This document shows positions 16,770 through 26,774 of a stretch of DNA of 64,000 nucleotides, piece after piece. Source of the stretch: Blastococcus sp. HT6-4 (GTDB taxonomy: Bacteria; Actinomycetota; Actinomycetes; Mycobacteriales; Geodermatophilaceae); assembly GCF_039679125.1 (NCBI RefSeq), contig NZ_CP155551.1:62001-126000 (forward strand). Reading direction: 5' to 3'. The stretch's first letter is position 1; every line of letters begins with the position of its first letter. Made by a program: the position numbers and the translations under genes. Under the pieces are notes generated by a model, which worked only from the letters and a program-made list of their open reading frames with translations, made no database searches and was not told the DNA's origin.

Positions 16770-17563
16770 CCACGCAGCGCGACCACGGCAGCCAGTCGTC
16801 GGCCGCCGTCCACCGCGCTCCTGTCGAGACCGCCGGAACGGCCCGCCCCCTTCCCCGGGCGGGACCCGATCGTCGACTCGGTCCCTGAGCACGTCCCACC
16901 CCGGCCGACCTCGGCCGCACCCGGCCCACCTCCGACGCCGCCCTCCGGGCGCCCGCAGACCTCTCCGCACGACGAATCCGGCCTCGACCTCCCGCACGGC
17001 TCCTGCTCCGCAGGCAGCGCGCGGACCCTCCAGGGAGGCACGGATCGCCGGCGGCGGTCGCCCGGGCCCCCGGATGCGTCCTGCGAGGTGGACGACAGGC
17101 ACCTGTCGGTACCCGGCGGCGCGACTCCTCCCGCGGCCGCCCGGTCTCTGACCGCAGGAACCTGGCCGGCCGTGCGGCGCGGTACGCCACCGGTCCGTGA
17201 CCGGCAGTGTGGGCAGTGACCGGGGACCGGTGTCCGACGGACGGCCGGTGCTCCGGGACGGCGATCCGGACGGCACCGGCGCCCGGGCCGTGGACCCGTG
17301 CCGGTGGACGGGCCTCCCGTCCGCTCGAACCCGCCGAGGGCGGGCGCCCGCCGGAGCGCGGGGCCGGGACCGCGTCCCGGTCCCGGCCCGGGGCCGGGCG
17401 CCCGCCACGGCTCCCGCGACCTGCCGCCATCCGCTCCGCGCCGTCGCGCGCCGGGCCGCACGGCTCCCGCTCCCCGGGTGTGGAAACCTCTGTACCGAGC
17501 GCCGCGTACCGGAGCAACCGTGCCGCCGGCCCACCTGCGGAGCGTCTCGGGAGGAACCCCCTC
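16770..17563. other. GC-rich stretch without a convincing gene
   Basis: About 800 bases lie between the duplicated-motif gene and the phosphatase gene. Open frames exist on both strands, but all translate to Arg/Pro/Gly-rich sequence without domain-like features or third-position bias. It may be decayed coding sequence or a long untranslated leader. A GGAGGA ribosome binding site for the next gene ends the region. Confidence 0.5.
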
Positions 17564-20113
17564 GTGACCGCCGCCGACCTCCCCGACGGGCCGGCCCCCC
17601 GGGGCCGCCCGGACGGTGCGGCCTCCGGGCCCGGAGATCGCGCCGAGCTGGTGCGGCAACTGGCCGCCGAGGCCCTGGGTTCCCGCAGCCTGCAGCGGCT
17701 CACCGACCTGGCCACCCGGCTGCTCGACTGCGACGTCGCCGAGGTCTCCCTCGTCGGCGAGATGCACACCGCGGTGGCCGGCACCGGGCTGCCACCGGGC
17801 GGCATCGGGGCACAGCTGCCGCTCCGCGACTCGCTGTGTGCCCTCGCCGTCGCCGCGAACGAGCCCCTGGTCGTGCCGGACACCACACGGGACGAGCGGG
17901 TCTCCGAGCGCGGTCCGGTCCGCTCCGGGGGCATCGGCAGCTACCTCGGGATCCCGGTCCGGGTCATGGGCGGGCAGCCGGTCGGCGCCCTGTGCGTGCA
18001 CGGGGCCGAGGCCCGTCGCTGGACCGAGCGGGACGTCGCCCTGCTCCGCCAGCTCGCCGACTCCGTCGGCACGGAGCTGCAGCTGATGGCGCTCACGGCC
18101 GAGTACGAGGCCCACCGGCTGCGCTTCGAGCTGGCCATCGACGCCGCCGGCATCGGCAGCTTCGACTGGAACCTGGTGACCGGGCGGCTGCTGTGGGACG
18201 ACCGGATGCTGGCCCTGTTCGGGTACGAGCGGGCCGACTTCGACGAGGCCATCGAGTCGTTCGTGGCCCGCGTGTACCCCGACGACCGCGAGCGGACGAC
18301 GGAGGCCCTGCAGGCGGCGATCGACGGGCTCGCCGACTACGACGCGGAGTTCCGGGTCGTGCTCCCGTCGGGCGAGATCCGCTGGGTGCGCGGCAGCGGC
18401 CGCGCGGTCGCCGACGACAGCGGGACGGCGGTGCGCCTGCTCGGCGCCGCTCACGACACCACGCCCCAGCGGCGGGAGGACGTCCGGATCGCCCGTCTCC
18501 TCGATGCGATGAAGGCCTCTTTCTTCTCCCTCGACCGGGAATGGCGCTTCTCCTACGTCAACGCCGAGGCCGAACGGGTCCTGGGCGTACGGCGGGAGGA
18601 CCTGCTCGGCGCCCTGGTCTGGGAGTCGTTCCCGGCAGCCGTCGGCAGCGAGTTCGAACGGCGCTACCGGGCCGCGGTGTCCAGCGGCCAGGAGGAGTTC
18701 TTCGAGGCCTACTACCCGCCGCCGCTGGACGCCTGGTTCGAGGTGCGTGCCTGGCCCACGCCCGACGGGCTGTCGGTCTCCTTCCTCGACGTCACCGAGC
18801 GGCGGACGGCCGAGGAGCAGGCCCGCCGCAGCGCCTCCCGCCTCGCCCTGGTGGCCCACGCCACCACCGCCATGTCGTCCTCGCTCGACACCCGCGCCGA
18901 CGAGGAGGCGGCGCTGCGGCGGGTCGCCGAGCTGCTCGTGCCGGACCTCGGCGACTGGGTGATCCTCAGCCTGGCCGACACGGACGGCCGGATGCGCGAC
19001 GTCGCCAGCTGGCACCGGGACCCGGACCGCCGGGAGCTGGTGGCGCGGTACGCGGCCTCCCGTCTGGCGGCCCTGCAGCCCGACGCCCCCATCCTGCGTG
19101 CGCTCGCCTCCGGCCAGGTCTTCGTCGTCCCCGACGTGGGGGCGGCGGTGGGCCGGACCCTGCCGGCCGGGGAGGTGAGCGACGCCTTCTGGCAGCTGGC
19201 GCCGCAGTCGGCGGTGACGCTGGCGATGGCCGCCCGCGGCCGCACGCTCGGTGCGCTCAGCGTCTACCGGGCCGCTGACCGCCCGCTGCCGGACCAGGAG
19301 GACGTCGCGACGGTGCGGGACGTCGCCGGCCGGATGGCCCTGGCGCTGGACAACGCGCGGCTCTACCAGCAGCAGCGGCGGCTGGCCGAGGGCCTGCAAC
19401 GCAGCCTGCTGACCGCGCCCCCCCAGCCCGACCGCTCCGAGATCGTCGTCCGGTACCACCCCGCGATGGCGGTGGCCGAGGTCGGTGGGGACTGGTACGA
19501 CGCCTTCCTGCAGCCCTCGGGCGCGACGATGCTCGTCATCGGTGACGTGGTGGGGCACGACACCGAGGCCGCGGCGGCGATGGGCCAGTTGCGGGGCATG
19601 CTGCGCGGCATCGGCTACCGGGACGGCACCGGCCCCGCCGAGGTGCTCACCGAGCTCGACGCGGCGATCCAGGGGCTGGGCATGGGCACGCTGGCCACTG
19701 CGGCGATCATCCGGATCGAGCAGACGGCCGAGGAACGCGCCGCCGGGCTGACGCAGCTGCGCTGGTCCAACGCCGGCCACCCGCCGCCGCTGGTGCTGCG
19801 GCCGGACGGCCGGATCGAGGAGCTGGCCGGGGAGCGGGCCGAGCTCATGCTGGGCGTCGACCCGGGCGCCCGGCGGTCGGACACGGTGACGACGGTGCCG
19901 CGCGGCACCACCGTGCTGCTCTACACCGACGGCCTGGTCGAGGGACGCGACCTCTCCCTCGACGAGGGCACGGCGCGGCTCCGGGCGGCCCTCGGAGAGC
20001 TGGGCGACCGGCCGCTGCCGGTGCTCTGCGACGCGGTGATCGAGCGGTTGCGTCCCCAGGGGCTCCAGGACGACGTCGCCCTGGTGGCGATCCGGCTGCA
20101 CCCGCAGGACTGA
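17564..20113 (+). CDS. GAF-PAS-PAS-GAF-PP2C (SpoIIE/RsbU-type) serine phosphatase
   Basis: The 849-residue protein is a multi-sensor phosphatase. It has a first GAF domain (about 30-180), two PAS domains (about 185-300 and 310-425), a second GAF domain (about 430-600) and a SpoIIE-type PP2C domain (about 620-845). The catalytic domain shows VGGDWYDAF, VIGDVVGHDTEAAAAMGQL, WSNAGHPPPLVL and LLYTDGLVEGRD, including the metal-binding aspartates. Such enzymes dephosphorylate STAS anti-sigma antagonists. An RsbW-like ATPase gene lies immediately downstream on the other strand. The GTG at 17564 has a GGAGGA ribosome binding site; the open frame upstream is arginine-rich and unlikely to be translated. 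Confidence 0.92.
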   Translation: MTAADLPDGPAPRGRPDGAASGPGDRAELVRQLAAEALGSRSLQRLTDLATRLLDCDVAEVSLVGEMHTAVAGTGLPPGGIGAQLPLRDSLCALAVAANEPLVVPDTTRDERVSERGPVRSGGIGSYLGIPVRVMGGQPVGALCVHGAEARRWTERDVALLRQLADSVGTELQLMALTAEYEAHRLRFELAIDAAGIGSFDWNLVTGRLLWDDRMLALFGYERADFDEAIESFVARVYPDDRERTTEALQAAIDGLADYDAEFRVVLPSGEIRWVRGSGRAVADDSGTAVRLLGAAHDTTPQRREDVRIARLLDAMKASFFSLDREWRFSYVNAEAERVLGVRREDLLGALVWESFPAAVGSEFERRYRAAVSSGQEEFFEAYYPPPLDAWFEVRAWPTPDGLSVSFLDVTERRTAEEQARRSASRLALVAHATTAMSSSLDTRADEEAALRRVAELLVPDLGDWVILSLADTDGRMRDVASWHRDPDRRELVARYAASRLAALQPDAPILRALASGQVFVVPDVGAAVGRTLPAGEVSDAFWQLAPQSAVTLAMAARGRTLGALSVYRAADRPLPDQEDVATVRDVAGRMALALDNARLYQQQRRLAEGLQRSLLTAPPQPDRSEIVVRYHPAMAVAEVGGDWYDAFLQPSGATMLVIGDVVGHDTEAAAAMGQLRGMLRGIGYRDGTGPAEVLTELDAAIQGLGMGTLATAAIIRIEQTAEERAAGLTQLRWSNAGHPPPLVLRPDGRIEELAGERAELMLGVDPGARRSDTVTTVPRGTTVLLYTDGLVEGRDLSLDEGTARLRAALGELGDRPLPVLCDAVIERLRPQGLQDDVALVAIRLHPQD

Positions 20114-20149
20114 GCGCGGCGGCCGGTCCCGGGGCGGGCGCGCGGGGGG

Positions 20150-20575
20150 TCAGTGCGGGAGCAGGGCCCAGACGTGCTTGTGCCGGCCGTCGACGTACCA
20201 GCCGTGCTGCGCGGCGAGCTCGGCGATCAGGTACAGCCCCAGCCCGCCGAGGCTGGGGTCGCGGCCGACCGCGGGTGTCGGGGGCGTGCGGACCGCCTGG
20301 TCGGAGACCTCGATGAGGTAGGCGGACCCCGTGCTCCCCACGGTGGCCTGCACCTCCCCGCCGCCGTGGCGCAGGGCGTTGGAGGCCATCTCGTCGAGGG
20401 CGAGGACCAGCCGGTCCAGCAGGTCGGGACCGGCGCTGCTGCCGGCCAGCTGCGCGCGCACCTCGGCGCGCACCCCCGGCAGCTGGGCGACACCACTCAG
20501 CCGCCAGGAGAGCACCCGGTGGGCCGGCGGCGGGGACGCCGACGGCCAGAGGGTGCCGGCCGCCTGCCCTGTCAC
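20150..20575 (-). CDS. RsbW-like ATP-binding anti-sigma regulator, paralogue of the 13170-13679 gene
   Basis: The 141-residue HATPase_c_2 protein has N-box DEMASNALRHGGG and G-box DPSLGGLGLYLIAEL, and ends HKHVWALLPH. The closing HVWALLP and spacing match the paralogue 7 kb upstream, which suggests duplication. The GTG at 20575 has an excellent ribosome binding site (GAGGAGAG, 7 bases upstream) and is preferred over an ATG at 20626. It is convergent with the PP2C phosphatase gene; kinase and phosphatase of this type usually act on the same STAS protein, which is not in the window. Confidence 0.86.
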   Translation of the reverse strand: MTGQAAGTLWPSASPPPAHRVLSWRLSGVAQLPGVRAEVRAQLAGSSAGPDLLDRLVLALDEMASNALRHGGGEVQATVGSTGSAYLIEVSDQAVRTPPTPAVGRDPSLGGLGLYLIAELAAQHGWYVDGRHKHVWALLPH

Positions 20576-20673
20576 GTGCGTGCTCTCCTCGGGTCCTGGC
20601 CGCTGGGAATCCGTGTGGCCGAACAATCACGTATCGGCCGCTACGCCCGACGATAAACATCTTGTAACGCAGA

Positions 20674-21278
20674 TCACGCCTGGGGGCCATCGTCCGGCGG
20701 TGGAACGCCACCCAGCGCGTCGAGGTACTCGGCCGTCCGTGCCGGGTCCCGCATCACCGCTCCCATGACGGCGACCCCGTGCGCCCCCGCGGCCAGGACC
20801 GCGGGCACGTGCCGGGGGAGCACGCCGCCCAGGGCGAGGACCGGCGGCGGCCCGGTGGTCGAGATCATCGCGCGCAGGCCCTCGGGGCCGAGTGCGGGGC
20901 CGTAGCCGGGCTTGGAGGGCGTGGGGAACACCGGTGAGACGGTGACGTAGTCGCATCCCTCGGCCCGGGCGGCGGTCAGCTCGGCCGCGGAGTGGCACGA
21001 CCGGCCGACGAGCGGCGGGCGGGGTGCGGGGAACGGCTCGCTCGCCGAGAGGTGGACCCCTCCGGTGGTGCCGGGGGCGCCGGCGCGCAGCAGCAGCCCT
21101 CCCACCCGGCCGAGCAGGCGCGCCAGCTCCGCGGCCAGGTGGTCCCGCTCGTGGGCGGGCAGGTCCTTCTCGCGGAGCACGACCGCCCGCGCCCCGGCCT
21201 CGACCGCTGCCGCCACCGCGTCCACCAGCGGCCGGCCGCACTGCGTCCGGTCGGTCAGCACGAGCAGCCGCGGCGGCA

Positions 21279-21279
<1 letters not shown>
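20674..21279 (-). CDS. tenI: TenI-like thiazole tautomerase (ThiE homologue)
   Basis: The 201-residue protein belongs to the ThiE/TenI TIM-barrel family, with VVLREKDLPAHERDHLA, YVTVSPVFPTPSKPGYGP and ALGGVLPRHV. Unlike the true ThiE encoded at 23417-24043, it lacks the Asn-Asp pair and the Gly-x-Asp that bind Mg-pyrophosphate (LLRAGA and HLSASE occupy those places). It has a His after a short strand (GRSCHSAAEL) where B. subtilis TenI has its catalytic His. TenI aromatises the thiazole product of ThiG. The ATG overlaps the thiG stop (TGATG), so they are co-translated. A second, divergent ThiE is the alternative reading. Confidence 0.8.
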
Positions 21280-22296
<1,017 letters not shown>

Positions 22297-22301
22297 GCGG
22301 A

Positions 22302-23420
22302 TCACCTTCCGAACCTGTCTGCGGTGAAGGGGGCGGCGAGCTCGGGCAGCTCACCGGTCGCGAGGTGCTCGGCGACCACCTCGCCGGTCACCGGCGCCAG
22401 GAGGACGCCGTTGCGGTAGTGGCCGGTCGCCAGGGCCACGCCCGGCACCTCCGATGGTCCCAGCAGCGGCCCGTTGTCCGCCGTGGCGGGCCGCCACCGG
22501 GCGATGGTCTCGACCAGCTCCAGCTCGGAGACGCCGGGGACCACCTCGATCGCGTCGTGCAGCAGGTCGTGCACGCCCCCGGCGGTGACCGCGGCGTCGA
22601 AGCCCCGGTCCTCGACGGTGGCACCGACGATCAGCCCGTCCCCGGTCACGCCGTCGTCGTACGGCACCAGGTACACCTGCCGCCCGCGCACCAGCGCCCG
22701 GACGGTCCCCTCCAGCAGGCCGGCGGCCCCCCGCATGCGGAGGATCTGCCCCTTGACCGGCCGGACGGGCAGCGGAGGAACCCCGGGGAGCGCGCCGCTG
22801 CGCGCGCCCAGGGCCACCACGACGGCGTCGGCGACCAGGTCCGTGCCGTCGGCCAGCCGCACCCCGGCGGCCCGGCCGTCCACGACCCGCACCTCCGCGA
22901 CCCGGGAGGACACCAGCCGGACGCCGGCTGCCCCGGCGGCGGCCAGCAGCCCGGCGTGCAGGGCCCGGCCGTCCACCGAGTGGTCGCCCGGGACGTGCAG
23001 GGCGCCCCGTACCCGCGGCGACAGGGAGGGCTCGCGGCGCCGGGCGGCCCGCGCGGTCAGCCGCTCGACGGCCAGCCCGAGCTCGCGCTGGAACTCCAGC
23101 AGGGCGTCCAGCGCGCGCATGTCGTCCTCGTCGAAACCGACGACGACGGTGCCCTGCGTGCGCAGCCCCACCGGCACGCCACCGGCCCGCTCCACCTCCG
23201 CGACGAACGCGGGATAGCGCCCCAGCGACGCGAGGCACAGCCGGAGCAGCGCCTCCTCGCCGTAGGCGGCCTCGGTGACCGGCGCGAGCATGCCGGCGGC
23301 GGCTTGCGACGCACCACCTCCTGGCGCGTCGTCCACCACGGTGACCGGCAGGCCCCGCTGGGCCGCCCGCCACGCCACCGACAGCCCGATCAGGCCACCG
23401 CCGAGGACGACGACGGTCAC
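22302..23420 (-). CDS. thiO: Glycine oxidase ThiO
   Basis: The 372-residue FAD-dependent oxidase of the DadA/DAO family has an N-terminal dinucleotide-binding motif VVVLGGGLIGLSVAWRAA, AAAGMLAP after the FAD ADP-binding region, RPVKGQILRM, and TGHYRNGVLLAPVTG near the C-terminus. It oxidises glycine to the imine used by ThiG in aerobic thiazole synthesis. The GTG start overlaps the thiE stop by 4 bases. Gene order thiE-thiO-thiS-thiG is conserved in many actinobacteria. Confidence 0.94.
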   Translation of the reverse strand: MTVVVLGGGLIGLSVAWRAAQRGLPVTVVDDAPGGGASQAAAGMLAPVTEAAYGEEALLRLCLASLGRYPAFVAEVERAGGVPVGLRTQGTVVVGFDEDDMRALDALLEFQRELGLAVERLTARAARRREPSLSPRVRGALHVPGDHSVDGRALHAGLLAAAGAAGVRLVSSRVAEVRVVDGRAAGVRLADGTDLVADAVVVALGARSGALPGVPPLPVRPVKGQILRMRGAAGLLEGTVRALVRGRQVYLVPYDDGVTGDGLIVGATVEDRGFDAAVTAGGVHDLLHDAIEVVPGVSELELVETIARWRPATADNGPLLGPSEVPGVALATGHYRNGVLLAPVTGEVVAEHLATGELPELAAPFTADRFGR

Positions 23421-24043
23421 GGTCCGCCGCCCAGGGCCCGGAGCAGCTCACGGGTGGCTCCGGCCGGGTCGGGCGCTCCGGTCACCGCCCCGACGACGGC
23501 CACCCCGGCGGCGCCGGCGGCGAGCAGGTCCGGGATCCGCCCGGCGGTCACCCCGCCGATGGCGATGACCGGCACGGCGACGGCGTCGGCCACCGCCCGC
23601 ACGCCCGCCGGGCCGAGCGCGTCGGGCAGCCCGGTCTTGGTCGTCGTCGCGTAGGCGGGCCCGACGCCGAGGTAGTCGGCGCCCTGGGCGACCAGGAGGC
23701 GGGCGCGTTCCGGGTCGCGGGCCGTGCCGCCGAGCAGGTGCCCCGGGCCGGCCAGCCGGCGGACGACGTCGAGCGGCAGGTCGTCGGCGCCCAGGTGCGT
23801 GCCGTGGGCGCCGACGGCCAGCGCGAGGTCGACGCGGTCGTTGACCAGGCAGGTCGCCCCCGCGCCCGCGCAGACCTCCACCACCCGGCGGGCGAAGTCG
23901 TAGCGCTCCCGGTCGGTCGCGTCCTTGGACCGCACCTGGACCACCGGGGCGCCGGCGGCGACGGCGGCGGTCACCGCGTCGAGCGCCGCCCGGCCGACCC
24001 GGGCGTCGGTGAGGACGTGCAGGCCCCCGAGGGACGCGGTCAC
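23417..24043 (-). CDS. thiE: Thiamine-phosphate synthase ThiE
   Basis: The 208-residue TIM-barrel enzyme couples HMP pyrophosphate with thiazole phosphate. Diagnostic motifs are present: VVQVRSKDATD (pyrophosphate-binding Arg and Lys), CLVNDRVDLALAVGAHGTHLG with the Mg-binding Asp, LGGTARDPE, GVGPAYATTTKTG and VIAIGGVTAGRI. It starts with GTG overlapping the stop of the permease gene (GTGA). It is likely translated from the TPP-riboswitch-controlled mRNA that begins upstream of that permease. Confidence 0.95.
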   Translation of the reverse strand: MTASLGGLHVLTDARVGRAALDAVTAAVAAGAPVVQVRSKDATDRERYDFARRVVEVCAGAGATCLVNDRVDLALAVGAHGTHLGADDLPLDVVRRLAGPGHLLGGTARDPERARLLVAQGADYLGVGPAYATTTKTGLPDALGPAGVRAVADAVAVPVIAIGGVTAGRIPDLLAAGAAGVAVVGAVTGAPDPAGATRELLRALGGGP

Positions 24044-25386
24044 GCTGCCGCCCGGCGGTGCCGCAGGGCGCCCGGCAGGGCCACGGCCACGGTCAGCAAC
24101 GCGGCCACGGCAAGGCTCACCAGCGAGGCCGACCAGCCGTTGGCCGGGTCGATGCCCAGGTCGAGCTGGCGCTCGGTCCACCACGCCGTCCAGGCGGCGC
24201 CCGGACCGGCGAAGAAGGTCGGCAGCGTCAGCTGGTAGGCCACGAAGCCGGCCACCCAGGGGAGCAGGAGCGCTGGGCGGGCGCGCGCGGTGTCGGAGGT
24301 GTCCCACGCCCCGCGCGGCAGCAGGAAGTAGGCGACGACGAAGACCCCGATGAGCGGGACGAACACCGCGCCGATCAGGAAGAGGAACGGCTCGTAGGCG
24401 GCGAGGTCGAAGGCCAGGGCGAGGGTGGTCGCCACCACGCCGACCGCCACGGCGAGGACCCGGCGGTCGAGGCGGGCGACCACGTTCTGCGCCGACACCG
24501 CCGTCGAGTACACGTTGGCGAACGCCTCGTCGACCTCCACCACGAGCAGCACCAGCACGGCGACCAGGCCCAGCGGCACGGCGAGCATGGCGTCGATGAC
24601 GTCGAGCCCGCCGCGGCCGTAGGCGGCCAGGGCGATCACCCCGAGGCTGAACATGGCCACGGTCGCCAGGCCGTAGCCGGACGCCGTCCCGACGAAGGCG
24701 GTCCGCCCGCTGCGGACGTGCCGGGTGTAGTCGGCCGCCAGCGGGAACCACGAGATCGGCAGGGCGATGACGATGTCGGTCGCCGTCCAGAAGGACGTCG
24801 CCCCGCCCTCGGTGACCGGCGGCAGCGGCTCGGACAGGACCTGGACGAAGAGGTACACGATCGCGGCGATCGCTGCCCAGACGGCGTAGCGCGCGAGCAC
24901 CCGCACCACACCGAGCGGGCGCAGCGCCATCAGCGTGGCGAAGGTGCCCGCGGCGAGCGCGAACGGCCAGCGCGGCGCGTCGAGGGCCCGCGCGGCGGCC
25001 TCGGAGATGATCAGGATCTCGAAGGCGGCCCAGCCGACGCACTGCACCAGGTTGAAGCCGGTGGGCAGGAACGAGGTCCGCCGCCCCAGCAGGCCGCGGA
25101 GCAGCACCATCGCCGGCACGCCCTCGCGGGCGCCGGCGGCGGCGCCCAGCCCCAGCAGCACCGAGCCGATGACCGCGCCGACGACGACGGCCCCGATCGT
25201 GTGCCACAGCGGCCGGTCGGCGAGGACCACGAAGGTGGCCGCCACGGGCAGCAGCAGGCTGATGCCCAGGCTGGCCCAGAGCCCGGCGGTCTCCCGCAGG
25301 CCGAGGGTCCGGGGCGGCGGCTCGGACAGGGTGAGCGGCGCGTCCTCCCCGCGGGTGGCTGCGCCGACGGCTCCGGAACTGCTCAT
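24040..25386 (-). CDS. cytX: CytX-like NCS1 permease, probable hydroxymethylpyrimidine transporter
   Basis: This 448-residue protein has about 12 hydrophobic segments and the cytosine/purine permease (NCS1) pattern, including GFNLVQCVGWAAFEILI in the third segment and PISWFPLAADYTRH in the sixth. CytX members are found with thiamine genes and are thought to import HMP. A TPP riboswitch directly upstream and the overlapping thiE gene support that. The ATG at 25386 uses the AGGGAG at the 3' end of the riboswitch as its ribosome binding site. Substrate is inferred from context. Confidence 0.88.
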   Translation of the reverse strand: MSSSGAVGAATRGEDAPLTLSEPPPRTLGLRETAGLWASLGISLLLPVAATFVVLADRPLWHTIGAVVVGAVIGSVLLGLGAAAGAREGVPAMVLLRGLLGRRTSFLPTGFNLVQCVGWAAFEILIISEAAARALDAPRWPFALAAGTFATLMALRPLGVVRVLARYAVWAAIAAIVYLFVQVLSEPLPPVTEGGATSFWTATDIVIALPISWFPLAADYTRHVRSGRTAFVGTASGYGLATVAMFSLGVIALAAYGRGGLDVIDAMLAVPLGLVAVLVLLVVEVDEAFANVYSTAVSAQNVVARLDRRVLAVAVGVVATTLALAFDLAAYEPFLFLIGAVFVPLIGVFVVAYFLLPRGAWDTSDTARARPALLLPWVAGFVAYQLTLPTFFAGPGAAWTAWWTERQLDLGIDPANGWSASLVSLAVAALLTVAVALPGALRHRRAAA

Positions 25387-25387
25387 G

Positions 25388-25485
25388 ATCACTCCCTACG
25401 CCGGCATTACCCGGTCAGGTTCCAGCGGTCGGCGGCGCGGCAGCCGCCCTCTCAGCCCGGTCGATCCGAGCTCCCGCACCACGGC
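25388..25485 (-). promoter_or_regulatory. TPP riboswitch (THI element) controlling cytX-thiE-thiO-thiS-thiG-tenI
   Basis: On the minus strand the conserved THI-box parts occur in order: CGGGAGCTCGG, GGGCTGAGAGGG, then GGAACCTGACCGGGTAATG and CCGGCGTAGGGAG. The last stretch includes the Shine-Dalgarno sequence of the permease gene, only 5 bases from its ATG. Binding of TPP would therefore directly hide the ribosome binding site. Six overlapping or near-touching genes follow, so the whole biosynthetic operon is likely repressed by thiamine. Confidence 0.95.
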
Positions 25486-25519
25486 CTCGGCCGTGACACC
25501 GCCACCCTAGGGGGTCTCG

Positions 25520-25525
25520 TACAGT
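25520..25525 (+). promoter_or_regulatory. -10 element for leaderless tenA-family gene
   Basis: TACAGT lies 8 bases before the GTG at 25534. There is no ribosome binding site, so a leaderless mRNA is likely. Confidence 0.4.
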
Positions 25526-25533
25526 CGGCGCTC

Positions 25534-26127
25534 GTGCCGGTCGACGAGCTGCCCGTCCGCCATGCCGACGCGTTCGCGGACGCCACCCGACATCCCTTCC
25601 TCACCGCCGTGCGGGACGGCACGATCGCGCCGTCGGCCTTCCACACCTGGCTGGTGCAGGACGCGCGGTTCGTCGCCGACCTCCTCCGCTTCCAGGCCCG
25701 GCTGCTGGCCCGTGCACCGCGGGCGGCCCAGGAGGTGCTCGCCCGCGGAGCCCTGGCCCTGGTCCAGGAGCTGGACTGGTTCGAGGAGCGGGCGGCGGCC
25801 CGGGGGCTGGACCTGTCCGCGCCAGCGCTGCCGGCCACGACCGCCTACGCGAACCTGCTCGAGCGGCTCGACGGCGCCGACGTCCCGGCCGCGCTGACCG
25901 CGCTGTGGACCATCGAGCGCACCTACCTCGACGCCTGGTCGGCCGCGCTCCCGGGCGCGCCCGCCTACCGGGAGTTCGTCGAGCACTGGACGGCGCCGGG
26001 CTTCGGCGGCTACGTGGCGGGCCTCGCGGCGGCGGCGGACGCCGTCGGCGGAGGTGACGAGCGCGTCTTCCTCGAGGTCGTCGCGGCGGAGATCGCGTTC
26101 TGGGACATGGCGGTGGCGACGCGATGA
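25534..26127 (+). CDS. TenA-family protein lacking the catalytic Cys (TenA_E-like)
   Basis: The 197-residue all-helical protein of the TenA/THI-4 family has AFHTWLVQDARFVADLLRFQA, TTAYANLLERL, and WTIERTYLDAW followed by a C-terminal FWDMAVATR. In the position where classical TenA carries its catalytic Cys, the helix reads ALTALWTIERTY, with Glu but no Cys. Cys-less members (TenA_E) take part in salvage of degraded thiamine pyrimidines, acting on formylaminopyrimidine or aminopyrimidine. The GTG at 25534 is chosen over the long upstream open frame, which runs antisense through cytX. The next gene, a Cys-type TenA, overlaps by ATGA. Confidence 0.88.
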   Translation: MPVDELPVRHADAFADATRHPFLTAVRDGTIAPSAFHTWLVQDARFVADLLRFQARLLARAPRAAQEVLARGALALVQELDWFEERAAARGLDLSAPALPATTAYANLLERLDGADVPAALTALWTIERTYLDAWSAALPGAPAYREFVEHWTAPGFGGYVAGLAAAADAVGGGDERVFLEVVAAEIAFWDMAVATR

Positions 26128-26741
26128 GCCTGTCCCGCGAGCTCTGGACCGCCGAGGCCGACCGCGCCGCCGCGGCGCTGGCGCACCCCTTCGTGCAGGG
26201 GATCGCCGACGGCACGCTGCCGCGGGACCGGTTCGCCGGGTACGTGGCCCAGGACGCGTTCTTCCTGGAGGCGTTCGCCCGGGCCTACGCCCTGGGCGTC
26301 GCGCACAGCCCCGACCGCGCCTGCCTCGACGTCTTCGCCGACCTGCTGGCCGGGGTGCGCGAGGAGCTGCGCCTGCACGCCTCCTACGCGCGGCGCTGGG
26401 ACATCGACCTGACCGCCGTCCGGCCGGTGCCGGCGACGTCGGCCTACACCGACTTCCTGCTGGCCACGGCCTCGCTGGGCGGCGTCGCGCTGACCTGCGC
26501 GGCGATGACCCCCTGCATGCGCCTGTACGCCCACCTCGGGCAGTCGCTGGCCGGCCGGGCGTCCGGCCCGTACGAGGAGTGGGTGCGCACCTACGCCGAC
26601 CCCGGCTTCGAGGAGCTCGCCGCCACCCTCGAGCGGCTGCTGGACACCGTCGCCGTCGACACCCCGGCGCTGCGGGCGGCCTACTCCCGGGCGATGCAGC
26701 TGGAGGTCGGCTTCTTCGACGCCGCCTGGCGCGGCGCCTGA
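26124..26741 (+). CDS. tenA: Aminopyrimidine aminohydrolase TenA (Cys-type)
   Basis: The 205-residue TenA has the catalytic-site helix TPCMRLYAHLGQSLA with Cys, plus FAGYVAQDAFFLEAFARAYA and PYEEWVRTYADPGFEEL. Cys-type TenA hydrolyses aminopyrimidine to HMP or cleaves thiamine. Its ATG overlaps the stop of the Cys-less paralogue, so the two are co-translated and may act in sequence on thiamine breakdown products. The pair lies between two TPP-riboswitch operons but has no riboswitch of its own that I can see. Confidence 0.92.
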   Translation: MSLSRELWTAEADRAAAALAHPFVQGIADGTLPRDRFAGYVAQDAFFLEAFARAYALGVAHSPDRACLDVFADLLAGVREELRLHASYARRWDIDLTAVRPVPATSAYTDFLLATASLGGVALTCAAMTPCMRLYAHLGQSLAGRASGPYEEWVRTYADPGFEELAATLERLLDTVAVDTPALRAAYSRAMQLEVGFFDAAWRGA

Positions 26742-26766
26742 CACCGGGGCCCCGCCCGGCCCGGTG
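26742..26766. terminator. Putative bidirectional terminator between tenA and the EcfT gene
   Basis: CACCGGG at 26742-26748 pairs with CCCGGTG at 26760-26766 across an 11-base GC-rich loop. It lies between two convergent genes. No T-run is present, so it is a weak call. Confidence 0.4.
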
Positions 26767-26774
26767 GGCGCCGG

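Noticed and set aside
13394..20101. A 2235-codon open frame on the minus strand
   Set aside because: It runs antisense through several well-supported genes, and its translation is Arg/Gly/Pro-rich without domains. It is a by-product of high GC with few stop codons.
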